From contig NZ_BLLB01000002.1 in NCBI RefSeq assembly GCF_010723735.1, forward strand, positions 5,456,001 through 5,520,000: a stretch of 64,000 nt of DNA, written 5' to 3'. A program made the position numbers and the translations under genes. The notes under the pieces were generated by a model. That model searched no databases. It was not told where the DNA came from and was given only the letters and a program-made list of their open reading frames with translations. Source of the stretch: Mycolicibacterium hippocampi (GTDB taxonomy: Bacteria > Actinomycetota > Actinomycetes > Mycobacteriales > Mycobacteriaceae). Shown here piece after piece: positions 18,478-26,650 of this stretch (the first letter of the stretch is position 1; each line of letters begins with the position of its first letter).

Positions 18478-18511
18478 TGAGCATCTGCTCAGGGGTGTGT
18501 GAATATGCTCA
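18478..18511. promoter_or_regulatory. Candidate SorC-regulator operator repeats
   Basis: TGAGCA-TC-TGCTCA (18478-18491) is a perfect 6+6 palindrome, and a second TGCTCA half-site occurs at 18506-18511. Both are in the 73-bp space between the regulator and the mannitol-type dehydrogenase start, where an operator for both divergent promoters is expected. Confidence 0.5.
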
Positions 18512-18521
18512 TCACGTTAAC

Positions 18522-19982
18522 ATGGTGAATGTGACGCACACAACACATTCCCCGCACTCGGTGAACCTCGACAACCACAGCCTTGCGCAGCTGGCCATAC
18601 CGACACCGACCTACGACCGCGGCGCCCTCGAGATCGGCATCGTGCACTTCGGCGTGGGCGGCTTCCACCGCGCCCACCAGGCCATGTACCTCGACCAGTT
18701 GCTCGACCGTGGGCTCGCGGACGGGTGGGGTATCTGCGGCGTGGGGGTGTTGCCGGGCGACCGCAAAATGGCCGACGTGATGGCAGCCCAAGAGGGGCTC
18801 TACACGCTGCTTCTGGAGAATCCGGACGGCACCCGCGACGCCCGGGTGGTCGGATCGATCGTCGACTACCGCTACGCCCCCGACGACCCCGAGGGCGTCA
18901 TCGAGTTGCTGGCCGCGCCGAGCACCCGCATCATCTCGCTCACCATCACCGAGGGCGGCTACCACGTCGACAATCTGCCCGAGGTCAACGTGTTCGGGCT
19001 GGTGACCGAGGCATTGGCGCGGCGACGAGACCGCGGCGTGCGCTCGCCGACCATCATGTCGTGCGACAACATCGAGGGCAACGGCCATGTGGCGCAGGAG
19101 GCTTTCGTCGCCTACGCCGACAGCGCGCATCCCGGCCTGTCGCAGTGGATGCGCGACCACACCCGGTTTCCGAATGCCATGGTCGACCGCATCACGCCGG
19201 TGACGACGCCGGACGTGATCGAGACCATCTCGGGCGAATTCGGTGTCGACGACCGCTGGCCGGTGATCGCCGAGCCGTTCACCGCCTGGGTGCTCGAGGA
19301 CAAGTTCTCCGACGGCCGGCCCACGCTCGAGGAGGTCGGCGTGCTACTCGTCGACGACGTCACCCCTTACGAGCTGATGAAGCTACGCCTGCTCAACGCC
19401 GGGCACCAGGCGCTGTGCTACTTCGCCTACCTCGCCGGCTATCGACTGGTGCACGACGCCGCCGGCGACGAGTTGTTCGCCGAATTCCTGCTCCAGTACA
19501 TGGATTCGGAGGCGACGCCGACACTGAAGCCGGTTCCGGGTATCGACCTGCCCGACTACAAACGCACGCTGATCGAGCGCTTCGCCAACCCCGGTGTGCG
19601 CGACACCATCGCGCGGCTGTGTTACGGGTCATCGGACCGCATCCCGCAGTGGCTGGTGCCGGTGATCCGCGCGAACCTCGACAGCGGCGCGCCCGTGCGA
19701 CTGTCGGCGGCGGTGGTCGCCAGCTGGGCTCGCTACGCCGAGGGCGTCGACGAACAGGGCGAGCCGATCGACGTGCAGGACAACAGGGCCGACGCGCTCG
19801 TCCCACTGGCCAAGGCCCAGCGCGAGAACCCCACTTCCTTCATCGAGAACACCGATCTGTTCGGTGACCTCGCCGAGCATCCCCGCTTCGTCGCGGCCTA
19901 TACCGAGACGCTGGACTCGTTGTACCGCAACGGCGCCCGCGCCACCCTCGAAATGCTGGTCGGCAGGGACGGGCAGCGATGA
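18522..19982 (+). CDS. Mannitol/polyol 2-dehydrogenase (long-chain dehydrogenase family)
   Basis: A 486-aa member of the long-chain mannitol dehydrogenase family, NAD-dependent oxidation of hexitols to ketoses. The N-terminal Rossmann domain begins IGIVHFGVGGFHRAHQ. The catalytic-domain signature KLRLLNAGHQALCYFAYLAG contains the Lys-x5-Asn-x2-His pattern of the active site. ATG 18522 is chosen; GTG 18531 is possible. ATGA overlap with the kinase gene shows cotranslation. The product (fructose from mannitol, for example) would be phosphorylated by the next enzyme. Confidence 0.88.
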   Translation: MVNVTHTTHSPHSVNLDNHSLAQLAIPTPTYDRGALEIGIVHFGVGGFHRAHQAMYLDQLLDRGLADGWGICGVGVLPGDRKMADVMAAQEGLYTLLLENPDGTRDARVVGSIVDYRYAPDDPEGVIELLAAPSTRIISLTITEGGYHVDNLPEVNVFGLVTEALARRRDRGVRSPTIMSCDNIEGNGHVAQEAFVAYADSAHPGLSQWMRDHTRFPNAMVDRITPVTTPDVIETISGEFGVDDRWPVIAEPFTAWVLEDKFSDGRPTLEEVGVLLVDDVTPYELMKLRLLNAGHQALCYFAYLAGYRLVHDAAGDELFAEFLLQYMDSEATPTLKPVPGIDLPDYKRTLIERFANPGVRDTIARLCYGSSDRIPQWLVPVIRANLDSGAPVRLSAAVVASWARYAEGVDEQGEPIDVQDNRADALVPLAKAQRENPTSFIENTDLFGDLAEHPRFVAAYTETLDSLYRNGARATLEMLVGRDGQR

Positions 19983-20920
19983 ACGGCCGACGCGCGCTCG
20001 TCATCGGTGAGGCGCTGATCGATGTGGTGGAGCGCGGCGGACACATCACCGGCGAACACGTTGGGGGCAGCCCCCTCAATGTCGCGGTCGGCCTGGCCCG
20101 GCTGGGCCGCGACGTCGACTTCCTCACCCACATCGGCACCGACGAGCGCGGCCAACGGATCCGTGAGTTCGTCGAAACAGCCGGGGTACGAATGGTTTCC
20201 GGCTCCACCGACGCCGGGCGCACCGCCACCGCGCGCGCCTTTCTCGACGAGTCCGGCGCGGCGACGTACTCCTTCGACATCGACTGGCAGCTCAGCGGGA
20301 CCCCACCGGTTCCGCCCCCGCTGGTGCTGCACACCGGATCGATCGCCACCGTCTTGGAGCCCGGCTGCCGGGCGACCGCAGCTCTGGTGGACACCTACCG
20401 TCCCTCGGCCACTGTCACCTTCGACCCCAACATCCGCCCGGCGCTCATCACCGACGCCCAGGCGGCACGGAACCGGATCGACCGGATTCTGGAGAAGGCC
20501 GACGTGGTCAAGGTCAGCGACGAAGACCTTCGCTGGATCGATCCGGACTTCGCACCCGAGCAGATCGGTGCGGCCTGGCTGGCACTCGGCGTGTCCGTCG
20601 TCGTGGTGACTCTCGGCGGCGACGGCGCGGTCGCCAGGTGTGCGGCCGGTGATGTGCGGGTACCAGCACCAAATGTGGACGTGGTGGACACCGTGGGCGC
20701 CGGTGATGCGTTCATGACCGGGCTCATCGATGCGCTGTGGTCGCAGGACCTGCTCGGCGCCGAGCGCCGTTCCCGTCTGGCGGCCATCGGATTGGACGAG
20801 TTGACGGGCGCCGTCCGCGCGGCGTCGCGGGCCGCTGCGTTGACCGTGGCGCGGGCCGGTGCCGATCTACCCGACCGCGCCGCACTGGATGCGGCGGGTT
20901 CATCGGACATACTGGGCTGA
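19979..20920 (+). CDS. PfkB-family sugar kinase (fructokinase-like)
   Basis: A 313-aa ribokinase/PfkB kinase. The N-terminal GEALIDVV and GGSPLNVAVGLARLG form the sugar site. The C-terminal DTVGAGDAFMTG gives the anion hole and catalytic Asp, and TLGGDGA is the ATP-side loop. The position after a polyol dehydrogenase indicates a ketose kinase, probably for fructose or a related ketose (inference). Overlaps on both sides (ATGA before, TGATG into ku) mean the end-joining gene is cotranslated with sugar catabolism genes. Confidence 0.88.
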   Translation: MNGRRALVIGEALIDVVERGGHITGEHVGGSPLNVAVGLARLGRDVDFLTHIGTDERGQRIREFVETAGVRMVSGSTDAGRTATARAFLDESGAATYSFDIDWQLSGTPPVPPPLVLHTGSIATVLEPGCRATAALVDTYRPSATVTFDPNIRPALITDAQAARNRIDRILEKADVVKVSDEDLRWIDPDFAPEQIGAAWLALGVSVVVVTLGGDGAVARCAAGDVRVPAPNVDVVDTVGAGDAFMTGLIDALWSQDLLGAERRSRLAAIGLDELTGAVRAASRAAALTVARAGADLPDRAALDAAGSSDILG

Positions 20921-21849
20921 TGCGTTCCATCTGGAAGGGCTCGATCGCCTTCGGCCTGGTCAACGTACCGGTCAAGGTCTACACCGCCACCGAGGACCAC
21001 GACATCAAGTTCCACCAGGTGCACGCCAAGGACAACGGCCGCATCCGGTACAAGCGGGTCTGCGAGGTGTGCGGCGAGGTCGTCGAGTACCGCGACATCG
21101 CCAAGGCCTACGACTCCGACGACGGCCAGACCGTCATCATCACCGACGACGACATCGCGACCCTGCCCGAGGAACGCAGCCGCGAGATCGACGTGCTCGA
21201 GTTCGTCCCGGCGGGCGACCTCGATCCCATGATGTATGACCGCAGTTACTTCCTGGAGCCCGACGGCAAGTCGTCGAAGTCGTATGTGCTGCTTGCGAAG
21301 ACGCTGATGGAGACCGACCGGGTGGCCATCGTGAACTTCGCGCTGCGCAACAAGACCCGGCTCGCGGCGTTGCGGGTCAAGGACTTCAGCAAGCGCGACG
21401 TGATGATGATCCACACGCTGTTGTGGCCGGACGAGATCCGTGATCCCGACTTCCCGGTGCTGGACAAGGAAGTCGAGGTCAAACCGGCCGAGCTGAAGAT
21501 GGCCAGCCAGGTGGTCGACTCGATGACCGACGACTTCAACCCCGACCGCTATCACGACGACTATCAGGAGCACCTGCGCGAGTTGGTGCAGGCGAAGCTC
21601 GAGGGCGGCGAGGCGTTCACCACCGAGGAGGAGCCCCAGGAGCTCGACGAGACCGAAGACGTCTCCGATCTGCTCGCCAAGCTCGAGGCCAGCGTGAAGG
21701 CGCGCAAGAGCGGCTCCGACTCGGGCTCGGGCTCCGACGACAAGCCCGCCAAAAAGGCCCCCGCCAAGAAGGCTTCCAAGAAGGCGCCGGCGAAGAAGGC
21801 CGCGGCCAAGAAGTCGCCCGCCAAGAAGACCGCAGCCAAGAAGGGCTGA
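20920..21849 (+). CDS. ku: NHEJ DNA end-binding protein Ku
   Basis: A 309-aa prokaryotic Ku that forms a ring-shaped homodimer on DNA ends and recruits LigD. The core (~1-255) starts RSIWKGSIAFGLVNVPVKVY and has HQVHAKDNGRIRYKRVCEVC. The tail from ~270 is Lys-rich with repeated PAKKA/AAKK units, the extended C-terminus known from mycobacterial Ku that increases DNA binding. ATG 20920 overlaps the stop of the kinase gene (TGATG). A longer frame extending to 20737 is antisense-like noise within the kinase gene. Confidence 0.95.
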   Translation: MRSIWKGSIAFGLVNVPVKVYTATEDHDIKFHQVHAKDNGRIRYKRVCEVCGEVVEYRDIAKAYDSDDGQTVIITDDDIATLPEERSREIDVLEFVPAGDLDPMMYDRSYFLEPDGKSSKSYVLLAKTLMETDRVAIVNFALRNKTRLAALRVKDFSKRDVMMIHTLLWPDEIRDPDFPVLDKEVEVKPAELKMASQVVDSMTDDFNPDRYHDDYQEHLRELVQAKLEGGEAFTTEEEPQELDETEDVSDLLAKLEASVKARKSGSDSGSGSDDKPAKKAPAKKASKKAPAKKAAAKKSPAKKTAAKKG

Positions 21850-21901
21850 CACCTCTGCCGACTTCTGCGTGATGGCTGCCGGGCCGGACATCCGGCGACC
21901 T

Positions 21902-22756
21902 TCATGCAGATCTCGGCATCGTCCAGCCCCGCCGGGTCAGGGCTGAGCGCACGCGGTGCAGGATGAAGGCCCGGCTGTGTTCCGCCACCACCTTGATGTC
22001 GATCCAGCCCTGGCTTTCGATGAACTCCGATCGGCCGATGTCGCGGACGTACCACCGGCGCTGGGCACTGTGATGGGCTCCCTCGTAGTCCAGCCCGACC
22101 TGCGGCTCGTGGTAGCCGAGGTCGAGGAACGACTCGTTGCGACCGTCACTGACCCGGACCTGCGTCGCCGGAACGGGAAGACCGTCGTCGATGAGCATCA
22201 GCCGCAGCCGGGTCTCCCGCGGAGACTGCGCGCCCGCATCCATCAGCGCCAGCGCCGACCGCGCGCGTCGGACACCACGAGCTCCTCGATATCGGTCGGC
22301 GACCTCGAGCGCCTCGAAGGCGGTGACACCGGTGGCGCCCGCCAGCGAGTCCAGGTGGGCGACGGCGAGGTCGCGCGGAAGATGGCGTGCCAGGTCGAGC
22401 GCGGTGCGGGCCGGGGTGGTCACCGGCATATCTCCGATGAGCGCATATTCGTCGGCGCCGATCCGCTCTTCACGCACGATCACACCCTGTCGGCGCCTGG
22501 TGTGTTCGGCGATCAGCTCAATAGGTGTGTCGACGTCGACCCAGTTCGCCCCGAGTAGCGAAGCGGCCGCCCTACCCGCGATGATGCCGCGTCGGCCGGA
22601 CCACAACCAGGCTGCCTGTGCATTGACGAGCACGCTGGCCGCCGCACCCTTGGGGACGTAGACCCCGGGCTGCACCGCCCGGTAGTTCCAGCGCAACTGG
22701 CCGCGTGTCAGCCTGCCGTCGGCGACGGCCTCGGCGCCCAGGAACGGAAACCGCAT
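21902..22756 (-). CDS. DUF559-type / AbiEi-like mycobacterial protein
   Basis: A 284-aa protein common in mycobacteria in many copies. The N-terminal part looks like an AbiEi/winged-helix antitoxin module (LTRGQLRWNYRAVQPGVYVPKG). The C-terminal part has a Vsr/DUF559-like nuclease fold signature (DLGYHEPQVGLDYEG, then VVAEHSRAFI), with Asp/Glu residues consistent with a PD-(D/E)xK core. The function is not established. ATG 22756 is preferred over the longer frame to 22849. It is divergent from the SDR gene at 22897. Confidence 0.7.
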   Translation of the reverse strand: MRFPFLGAEAVADGRLTRGQLRWNYRAVQPGVYVPKGAAASVLVNAQAAWLWSGRRGIIAGRAAASLLGANWVDVDTPIELIAEHTRRRQGVIVREERIGADEYALIGDMPVTTPARTALDLARHLPRDLAVAHLDSLAGATGVTAFEALEVADRYRGARGVRRARSALALMDAGAQSPRETRLRLMLIDDGLPVPATQVRVSDGRNESFLDLGYHEPQVGLDYEGAHHSAQRRWYVRDIGRSEFIESQGWIDIKVVAEHSRAFILHRVRSALTRRGWTMPRSA

Positions 22757-22867
22757 GCCGCTGATACTCGGGCGGGCAACCGACAGACCAGCAGTGAGTA
22801 GCCCACTTCTGCATCTTGGTTGTGGACAACCGTCCGTCACTGCCATCACGCCGAAATCGCGACAAAC

Positions 22868-22881
22868 TAGAACAGGTTCTT
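22868..22881 (+). promoter_or_regulatory. KstR-like palindrome upstream of the SDR/DapB-like pair
   Basis: TAGAACAGGTTCTT matches the mycobacterial KstR consensus TNNAACNNGTTNNA except for the last base (T for A). The flanks ACTAGAAC...GTTCTTGT also resemble reported sites. It ends 15 nt before the SDR start, in repressor position. KstR controls steroid/cholesterol catabolism genes. Confidence 0.55.
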
Positions 22882-22896
22882 GTTACGGTGGCGCGC

Positions 22897-23688
22897 GTGA
22901 TTCTCGACAGGTTCAGACTCGACGATCAGGTGGCCGTGGTGACCGGCGCCGGCCGGGGCCTCGGCGCCGCCATGGCGTTGGCGTTCGCCGAGGCCGGCGC
23001 AGACGTACTGATCGCAGCCCGCACTCAAGCCCAGCTCGAAGAGGTCGCCGAGCAGATCGGCAACGCGGGCCGCCGCGCGCACATCGTCGTCGCCGACCTC
23101 GCCCGCCCAGACGACACGGCAGCTCTCGCGGCACAGGCCATCGAGGCGTTCGGGAAACTAGACATCGTCGTCAACAACGTCGGCGGCACCATGCCCAACG
23201 CTCTGTTGAGCACGTCGACGAAGGACATGCGCGACGCCTTCACGTTCAATGTGGCGACTGCCCACGCGCTGACCACCGCCGCGGTCCCGCTGATGTTGGA
23301 GCACTCCGGTGGCGGCAGCATCATCAACATCACCTCGACGATGGCTCGGGTAGCCGGGCGCGGTTTTGCCGCCTATGGCACCGCGAAGGCTGCGCTGTCG
23401 CACTACACACGACTGTCGGCGCTCGACCTCGCCCCACGCATCAGGGTCAACGCCATCGCACCCGGATCGATCCTCACCTCCGCTCTCGACGTCGTGGCCC
23501 GCAACGAAGAGCTGCGCACCCCGATGGAGCAGGCCACCCCGATGCGCCGACTCGGCGACCCGCTCGACATCGCCGCCGCGGCGGTCTACCTCGCTTCGCC
23601 GGCGGGCAGCTACCTGACCGGCAAGACGCTCGAGGTCGACGGCGGCCTCACCTTCCCGAACCTCGAGTTACCCATCCCCGACCTGTGA
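22897..23688 (+). CDS. Short-chain dehydrogenase, probable KstR-regulated
   Basis: A 263-aa classical SDR. The cofactor loop TGAGRGLGAAMA lies near residue 18, VVADLARP and DIVVNNVGG are present, the catalytic region is NITSTMARVAGRGFAAYGTAKAAL (Ser, Tyr-x-x-x-Lys), and the end is a C-terminal LEVDGGLTFP. The KstR-like motif just upstream suggests a hydroxysteroid or 3-hydroxyacyl-CoA dehydrogenase role (inference). GTG 22897 is chosen; an in-frame GTG at 22888 is an alternative. It probably forms an operon with the gene 10 nt downstream. Confidence 0.85.
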   Translation: MILDRFRLDDQVAVVTGAGRGLGAAMALAFAEAGADVLIAARTQAQLEEVAEQIGNAGRRAHIVVADLARPDDTAALAAQAIEAFGKLDIVVNNVGGTMPNALLSTSTKDMRDAFTFNVATAHALTTAAVPLMLEHSGGGSIINITSTMARVAGRGFAAYGTAKAALSHYTRLSALDLAPRIRVNAIAPGSILTSALDVVARNEELRTPMEQATPMRRLGDPLDIAAAAVYLASPAGSYLTGKTLEVDGGLTFPNLELPIPDL

Positions 23689-23698
23689 GGACCGAGAC

Positions 23699-24775
23699 AT
23701 GACCATCAAAGTGGCCGCCATCGGCACCGGAAACGTCGGCAGGCACGCGCTGACCCAGCTGATCACCGACCCGCGATTCGAGCTGACCGCAGTGTGGGTC
23801 TCCTCCGAGGCGAAGGCCGGCAAGGACGCCGCCGAGCTTGCCGGACTGCAGGATTCCACCGGCATCCTGGCGACCACAGATCTCGATGCCGTGCTGGCGA
23901 CCGAACCCGCCGTCGCGGTGTACACCGCGATGGCCGACAACAGGCTGACCGAAGCGCTCGAGGACTACCGGCGCATCCTGGAAGCAGGCGTCAACGTCGT
24001 CGGCAGCGCTGCGGTCTTCCTGCAGTACCCGTGGCAGGTACTGCCCGACGAGATGGTCACACCGATCGAGGACGCCGCGAAGGCCGGAAACGCGAGCATC
24101 TTCGTCAACGGCATCGATCCCGGCTTCGCCAACGACCTGCTGCCGCTGGCATTGGCCGGCACGTGCCAGAGCGTCCAGCAGATCCGCTGCATGGAGATCA
24201 TCAACTACGACACCTACGACAGCGCGACGGTGATGTTCGACGTCATGGGCTTCGGCGGCAGCCTCGACGACACCCCGATGCTGCTGCAGCCCGGTGTGCT
24301 GAGCCTGGCGTGGGGTTCAGTGGTCCGACAGCTGGCCGCCGGCCTGGGCATCGAGCTCGACGAGGTGACCGAGACCCATGTTCGGGTGCCCGCGCCCGAG
24401 GACTTCGACATCGCCTCCGGCCACATCAAGAAGGGCACCACCGCCGCGATGCGGTTCGAGGTGCGCGGCATGAAGGACGGTGACGTCGCCGTGGTCCTCG
24501 AGCACGTGACCCGGCTGCGCGACGACCTGTGCCCCGAGTGGCCGCAGCCCGCCGCGCACGGCGGCAGCTACCGGATCGAGATCACCGGCGAACCCTCCTA
24601 CGCTCTCGACCTGTGCCTGAGCAGTCCGAACGGCGACCACAACCACGCCGGTCTGGTGGCGACGGCGGCGCGCGTCGTCAATGCCATTCCTGCGGTGTTG
24701 AGCGCCCCGGCGGGAATCGTGACGGCGCTCGACTTGCCTCCCATTACCGGCAAAGGGCTGTACGCTGAGCGGTAA
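23699..24775 (+). CDS. DapB-like NAD(P)-dependent oxidoreductase
   Basis: A 358-aa protein related to the dihydrodipicolinate reductase/2,4-diaminopentanoate dehydrogenase group. The N-terminal Rossmann loop IGTGNVGRHAL is followed by FELTAVWV, AVYTAMAD and GINPG-like NGIDPGFAND. Similar proteins are widespread in mycobacteria, and some sit in steroid or lipid catabolic regions. It lacks the short length (~250 aa) of true DapB, so lysine biosynthesis is unlikely. It is probably cotranscribed with the upstream SDR from the KstR-like promoter. Confidence 0.72.
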   Translation: MTIKVAAIGTGNVGRHALTQLITDPRFELTAVWVSSEAKAGKDAAELAGLQDSTGILATTDLDAVLATEPAVAVYTAMADNRLTEALEDYRRILEAGVNVVGSAAVFLQYPWQVLPDEMVTPIEDAAKAGNASIFVNGIDPGFANDLLPLALAGTCQSVQQIRCMEIINYDTYDSATVMFDVMGFGGSLDDTPMLLQPGVLSLAWGSVVRQLAAGLGIELDEVTETHVRVPAPEDFDIASGHIKKGTTAAMRFEVRGMKDGDVAVVLEHVTRLRDDLCPEWPQPAAHGGSYRIEITGEPSYALDLCLSSPNGDHNHAGLVATAARVVNAIPAVLSAPAGIVTALDLPPITGKGLYAER

Positions 24776-24799
24776 CCCACGCTGGAAGGATCTGAAGAC

Positions 24800-25051
24800 A
24801 TGAAGGCTCGCCTCAGCACCCTCGCCGCTTTCCTGGTCGCAGGCGGTGCATCCGTGGCGATCGCTGCCGCACCCGTCGCACTGGCCCAGCCGAACTGCAC
24901 CGAGACCGGACAGGGCGGCGGTTATCAGGGCGGCTCGACCACCGTGTGCCAGTCCCCGGGCAATGCCCAGATCGATTCGCGGCCAAGCGTTCTCGCGCCC
25001 AACGTGAGCCAGTCGATGTTCCCGTGGGGCATGGGGATGTTCATCCTCTGA
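24800..25051 (+). CDS. Small secreted protein with two cysteines
   Basis: An 83-aa precursor. Residues 1-29 are a Sec signal peptide ending ALAQ, leaving a ~54-residue Gly/Ser-rich mature protein with Cys residues in NCTETGQGG and TTVCQSPG. The rest ends in a hydrophobic MFPWGMGMFIL. It resembles the next gene's product (CTxxG...V.C layout), so the two are probable paralogues exported together. No function is known to me. Confidence 0.75.
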   Translation: MKARLSTLAAFLVAGGASVAIAAAPVALAQPNCTETGQGGGYQGGSTTVCQSPGNAQIDSRPSVLAPNVSQSMFPWGMGMFIL

Positions 25052-25087
25052 CGAGGACGGACGGACAACTGGAGCGAGTAGCCGGTC

Positions 25088-25309
25088 ATGAGAATTCTTG
25101 CGCTGGCGATCGCCGGAGCGGCCCTTGCCATCGGAGCGGCGCCAACGGCCGCCGCGGCACCGCAATGCACTGACGTCGGGTCGACCGTGACGTTCTGCGA
25201 GACCAACGGCAGCACCCAACTGACCACCACCCCGCCCCCGTGGAACTACGGCGGCTGGCAGGGCATCGGATTCTGGCCGCTCGTCGGCGCCTTCGGTATC
25301 GGGGACTGA
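25088..25309 (+). CDS. Small secreted protein, paralogue of preceding gene
   Basis: A 73-aa precursor. The signal peptide is at 1-24 (MRILALAIAGAALAIGAA..AAA), followed by a ~49-residue mature part with Cys in QCTDVGSTVTFCETNGS and an aromatic GYG-like tail (WNYGGWQGIGFWP). The Cys spacing and C-terminal hydrophobic end match the gene 36 bp upstream. It is probably exported to the cell envelope, with one intramolecular disulfide (inference). Confidence 0.75.
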   Translation: MRILALAIAGAALAIGAAPTAAAAPQCTDVGSTVTFCETNGSTQLTTTPPPWNYGGWQGIGFWPLVGAFGIGD

Positions 25310-25420
25310 GCGGCATCGGAGACTGATCTCCGCCCGCGCGACGCGTGGGCCGCATTGCCTCGTCCCCAAGGTTTCGTCTAGCCTAACTTTTCTGTTCGCT
25401 CGTCCGGATAGAAGAGGGGT

Positions 25421-26650
25421 GTGGTGACGCGAGACGTCCGTCCGCAGACGCGGCCCGGCTGGCTGTTGCTCGGACCCGCGTTCGTCGCGGCGATCGCCTA
25501 CGTCGACCCCGGCAACGTCGCGGCCAACGTCAGCGCCGGTGCACAGTTCGGTTTCCTGCTGGTCTGGGTGATCGTCGTCGCCAACCTGATGGCAGTGCTC
25601 GTCCAGTACCTTTCGGCGAAGCTGGGGTTGGTGACCGGGCTGTCGCTGCCGGAAGCCGTCGGGGCGCGGATGGGCCGACCGAGCCGGCTGGCGTACTGGG
25701 TCCAGGCCGAGTTGGTGGCGATGGCAACGGATCTCGCCGAGGTGGTGGGTGGTGCGATCGCGCTGTACCTGTTGTTCGACCTGCCCTTGCTGGTCGGCGG
25801 CGTCATCACCGGGGCGGTGTCGCTACTGCTGCTCGTGGTGAAGGACCGCCGCGGCCAGCAGACTTTCGAACGGGTCATCACCGGTCTGCTGCTGATCATC
25901 GCGATCGGCTTCCTCACCAGCCTGGTGGCCGCGCCACCGCCGGTCGACGAGGCCGCGGCCGGGTTGATACCGCGGTTCGACGGCGCCGAGAGCATTCTGC
26001 TGGCGGCGGCCATGCTCGGCGCCACGGTGATGCCCCACGCGGTGTACCTGCATTCCGGCCTGGCCCGCGACCGTCACGGTCATGCGCCGCCCGGCCCGGC
26101 CAGGCGGCGACTGCTGCGCGCGACGCGGTGGGATGTCGGCATCGCCATGCTGCTCGCCGGCGCGGTGAACCTGTCGATGCTGCTGGTCGCCGCCACCAAC
26201 CTGCAGGGCATCGAGAACACCGACTCCATCGAAGGCGCACATCAGGCAGTGCAGAATGCGCTGGGATACACCGTGGCGCTGTTGTTCGCGATCGGCCTGC
26301 TGGCCTCCGGTCTCGCGTCCTCGTCGGTGGGCGCCTACGCCGGCGCGATGATCATGCAGGGGTTGCTGCGCCGGTCGGTGCCGCTGGTGACGCGCCGACT
26401 CGTCACGCTGCTGCCGGCCCTGGTGATCCTGGCCGTCGGCGTCGACCCGAGCCGTGCGCTGGTGTTGTCCCAGGTCGTGCTGTCCTTCGGGATACCTTTT
26501 GCCCTCATTCCGCTGGTGCGGCTGACCGCTAACGCCTCCCTGATGGGCGGCGACATCAACCATCGCGTCACCACTGTCCTCGGCTGGACGGTTGCGGGAG
26601 TCATTAGTCTTCTCAATGTGGTCCTGATCTATCTGACACTGACGGGCTGA
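25421..26650 (+). CDS. mntH: Nramp-family divalent metal transporter (Mn2+)
   Basis: A 409-aa proton-coupled metal importer with eleven predicted helices. Both metal-site motifs are visible: DPGN in helix 1 (AYVDPGNVAANVSAG) and MPH in helix 6 (TVMPHAVYLHSG). It imports manganese or iron in this family. The GTG start is at 25421 or 25424, preceded by GAGGGG. TAGCCTAACTT upstream (25379-25389) loosely resembles half of a metal-regulator box but is too weak to assert. The next gene starts directly after its stop. Confidence 0.92.
   Translation: MVTRDVRPQTRPGWLLLGPAFVAAIAYVDPGNVAANVSAGAQFGFLLVWVIVVANLMAVLVQYLSAKLGLVTGLSLPEAVGARMGRPSRLAYWVQAELVAMATDLAEVVGGAIALYLLFDLPLLVGGVITGAVSLLLLVVKDRRGQQTFERVITGLLLIIAIGFLTSLVAAPPPVDEAAAGLIPRFDGAESILLAAAMLGATVMPHAVYLHSGLARDRHGHAPPGPARRRLLRATRWDVGIAMLLAGAVNLSMLLVAATNLQGIENTDSIEGAHQAVQNALGYTVALLFAIGLLASGLASSSVGAYAGAMIMQGLLRRSVPLVTRRLVTLLPALVILAVGVDPSRALVLSQVVLSFGIPFALIPLVRLTANASLMGGDINHRVTTVLGWTVAGVISLLNVVLIYLTLTG

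Noticed and set aside
22757..22849. N-terminal extension of the DUF559-like protein
   Set aside because: The extra 31 residues lack family resemblance; ATG 22756 matches the usual N-terminus MRFPFLGAEAV.
25375..25395. Possible IdeR/MntR box before mntH (TAGCCTAAC)
   Set aside because: Only a half-site resemblance to TTAGGTTAGGCTAACCTAA; not enough to call an operator.
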